From an uncultured Clostridia bacterium (GTDB taxonomy: Bacteria; Bacillota_A; Clostridia; TANB77; CAG-508): DNA of 5,744 nt. Shown here piece by piece: positions 5,191 through 5,744 of the stretch (positions within the stretch are counted from its first letter, which is position 1; each line of letters opens with the position of its first letter). The translations under genes were made by a program, and so were the position numbers. Below the pieces are notes generated by a model. That model was not told the DNA's origin. It did not search any database and saw nothing but the letters and a program-made list of their open reading frames with translations. The DNA lies in NCBI GenBank assembly GCA_944393295.1, contig CALXZR010000010.1:1-5744 (forward strand). Direction: 5' to 3'.

Positions 5191-5744
5191 TGAAGCCAAA
5201 TGTTCAAAGAAGATTTAGACTGTTTAGAAAACGAAAGAAACTTAATGGTCTTAAAAATGAGAATATAGATGATATATTAGAAAAAAAACTTAAAGAATAC
5301 TACAATAATATAGATACAGAAGCACCATCAAGTTTTGAAAATGCAATTCAAACAGCATTCTCTAGCAAACGAAATAAGAAATTCTTATTACTGATAGCAA
5401 AGAAACAAAATGTTTTTGAAAAGCTAAAGCATTTTAAAGAAAGAATTTCTAAGCGCTTTATAAAAGTATCACAACTTGCAGTAGCATTATTTTGCACTTT
5501 ATGTGTAACATATTTTGTACATGCAACGTCATTTGTAGATTATTTAGCGGATTTCTTTAATTTAAATGATATTAATATAAATAATTCTGGAATAGAACAA
5601 GCTTTAGAAAATGGAAACTTACAAAATGTATATATGGATTATATAAGACAAAATGGTGTAGGAGTAAAAATATCCTATGTATTGATGAATGATTTAAATT
5701 TATATCTTGTGTTTGATATAGAAACAGATTTTAGTTTAAATGAA
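5190..5744 (+). CDS. Membrane anti-sigma factor, DUF4179-like (3' end outside window)
   Basis: The frame is open for 185 codons up to the last base of the window, so the gene is incomplete at its 3' end. It starts with ATG at 5190 in a TGATG overlap with the sigma-factor stop; a GTG at 5187 in the same frame is an alternative. The N-terminal 90 residues are basic and cytoplasmic, and include a TEAPSSFENAIQTAF segment (43-57) of the type seen at the start of clostridial anti-sigma factors. One transmembrane helix lies at about 93-112 (VSQLAVALFCTLCVTYFVHA). The following part would be outside the cell; its pattern, including IEQALENGNLQNVYMDYI (135-152) and SYVLMNDLNLYLVFDI (162-177), resembles DUF4179 domains found next to ECF sigma factors. 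The protein most likely holds the sigma factor at the membrane until a signal is sensed outside. Confidence 0.82.
   Translation, partial: MKPNVQRRFRLFRKRKKLNGLKNENIDDILEKKLKEYYNNIDTEAPSSFENAIQTAFSSKRNKKFLLLIAKKQNVFEKLKHFKERISKRFIKVSQLAVALFCTLCVTYFVHATSFVDYLADFFNLNDININNSGIEQALENGNLQNVYMDYIRQNGVGVKISYVLMNDLNLYLVFDIETDFSLNE

Noticed and set aside
1..5744. CRISPR arrays, tRNA or rRNA genes, transposase genes
   Set aside because: No regularly spaced repeats, cloverleaf-type sequences, conserved rRNA segments or transposase motifs were seen in the window.

Overview
This is strongly AT-rich DNA with Shine-Dalgarno-led genes, all on the + strand. The gene content is a cell-wall amidase/peptidase-type remnant, an SH3b-CAP surface protein, and an ECF sigma factor with its anti-sigma partner. 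Together these point to a low-GC Firmicute, most likely a clostridial commensal. The genetic code looks standard, because TGA ends the sigma-factor gene. No taxon below class can be supported from the sequence alone.

Layout. (1) Positions 1-535 hold non-coding sequence followed by the C-terminal remnant of an M15-like peptidase with a peptidoglycan-binding domain. It is cut off at its 5' side and preceded by an in-frame TGA, and it ends at a strong intrinsic terminator (538-576). (2) A good sigma-A-type promoter (579-607) starts a tightly packed run: two Nudix hydrolases (678-1082 and 1101-1559, the second close to the MutX/8-oxo-dGTPase type), a Ham1/RdgB/ITPase-family protein (1576-2148) and a Ppx/GppA-family phosphatase (2161-3029) broken by a -1 frame change near 2660-2676. 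Gaps between these genes are only 12-18 nt. (3) A membrane-anchored or secreted SH3b + CAP protein (3087-3848) follows, then a second, very divergent Ham1-family protein (3902-4498) whose Shine-Dalgarno lies unusually far upstream with a small hairpin between it and the ATG. (4) A second promoter, nearly identical to the first, precedes an ECF-type sigma factor (4663-5190). Its stop codon overlaps the start of a membrane anti-sigma factor (DUF4179-like), which runs off the end of the window.

How the genes may work together. Five of the genes after the first terminator encode enzymes that hydrolyse phosphoanhydride bonds in nucleotides or polyphosphate: two Nudix, two Ham1-like and one Ppx/GppA-like. 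The simplest reading is a nucleotide-pool 'house-cleaning' operon. The density and divergence of these genes also leave room for a more specialised role, such as removing unusual nucleotides, nucleotide alarmone turnover or a response to phage. That part is inference. The sigma/anti-sigma pair is a separate transcription unit, and nothing visible shows that it controls the cluster.
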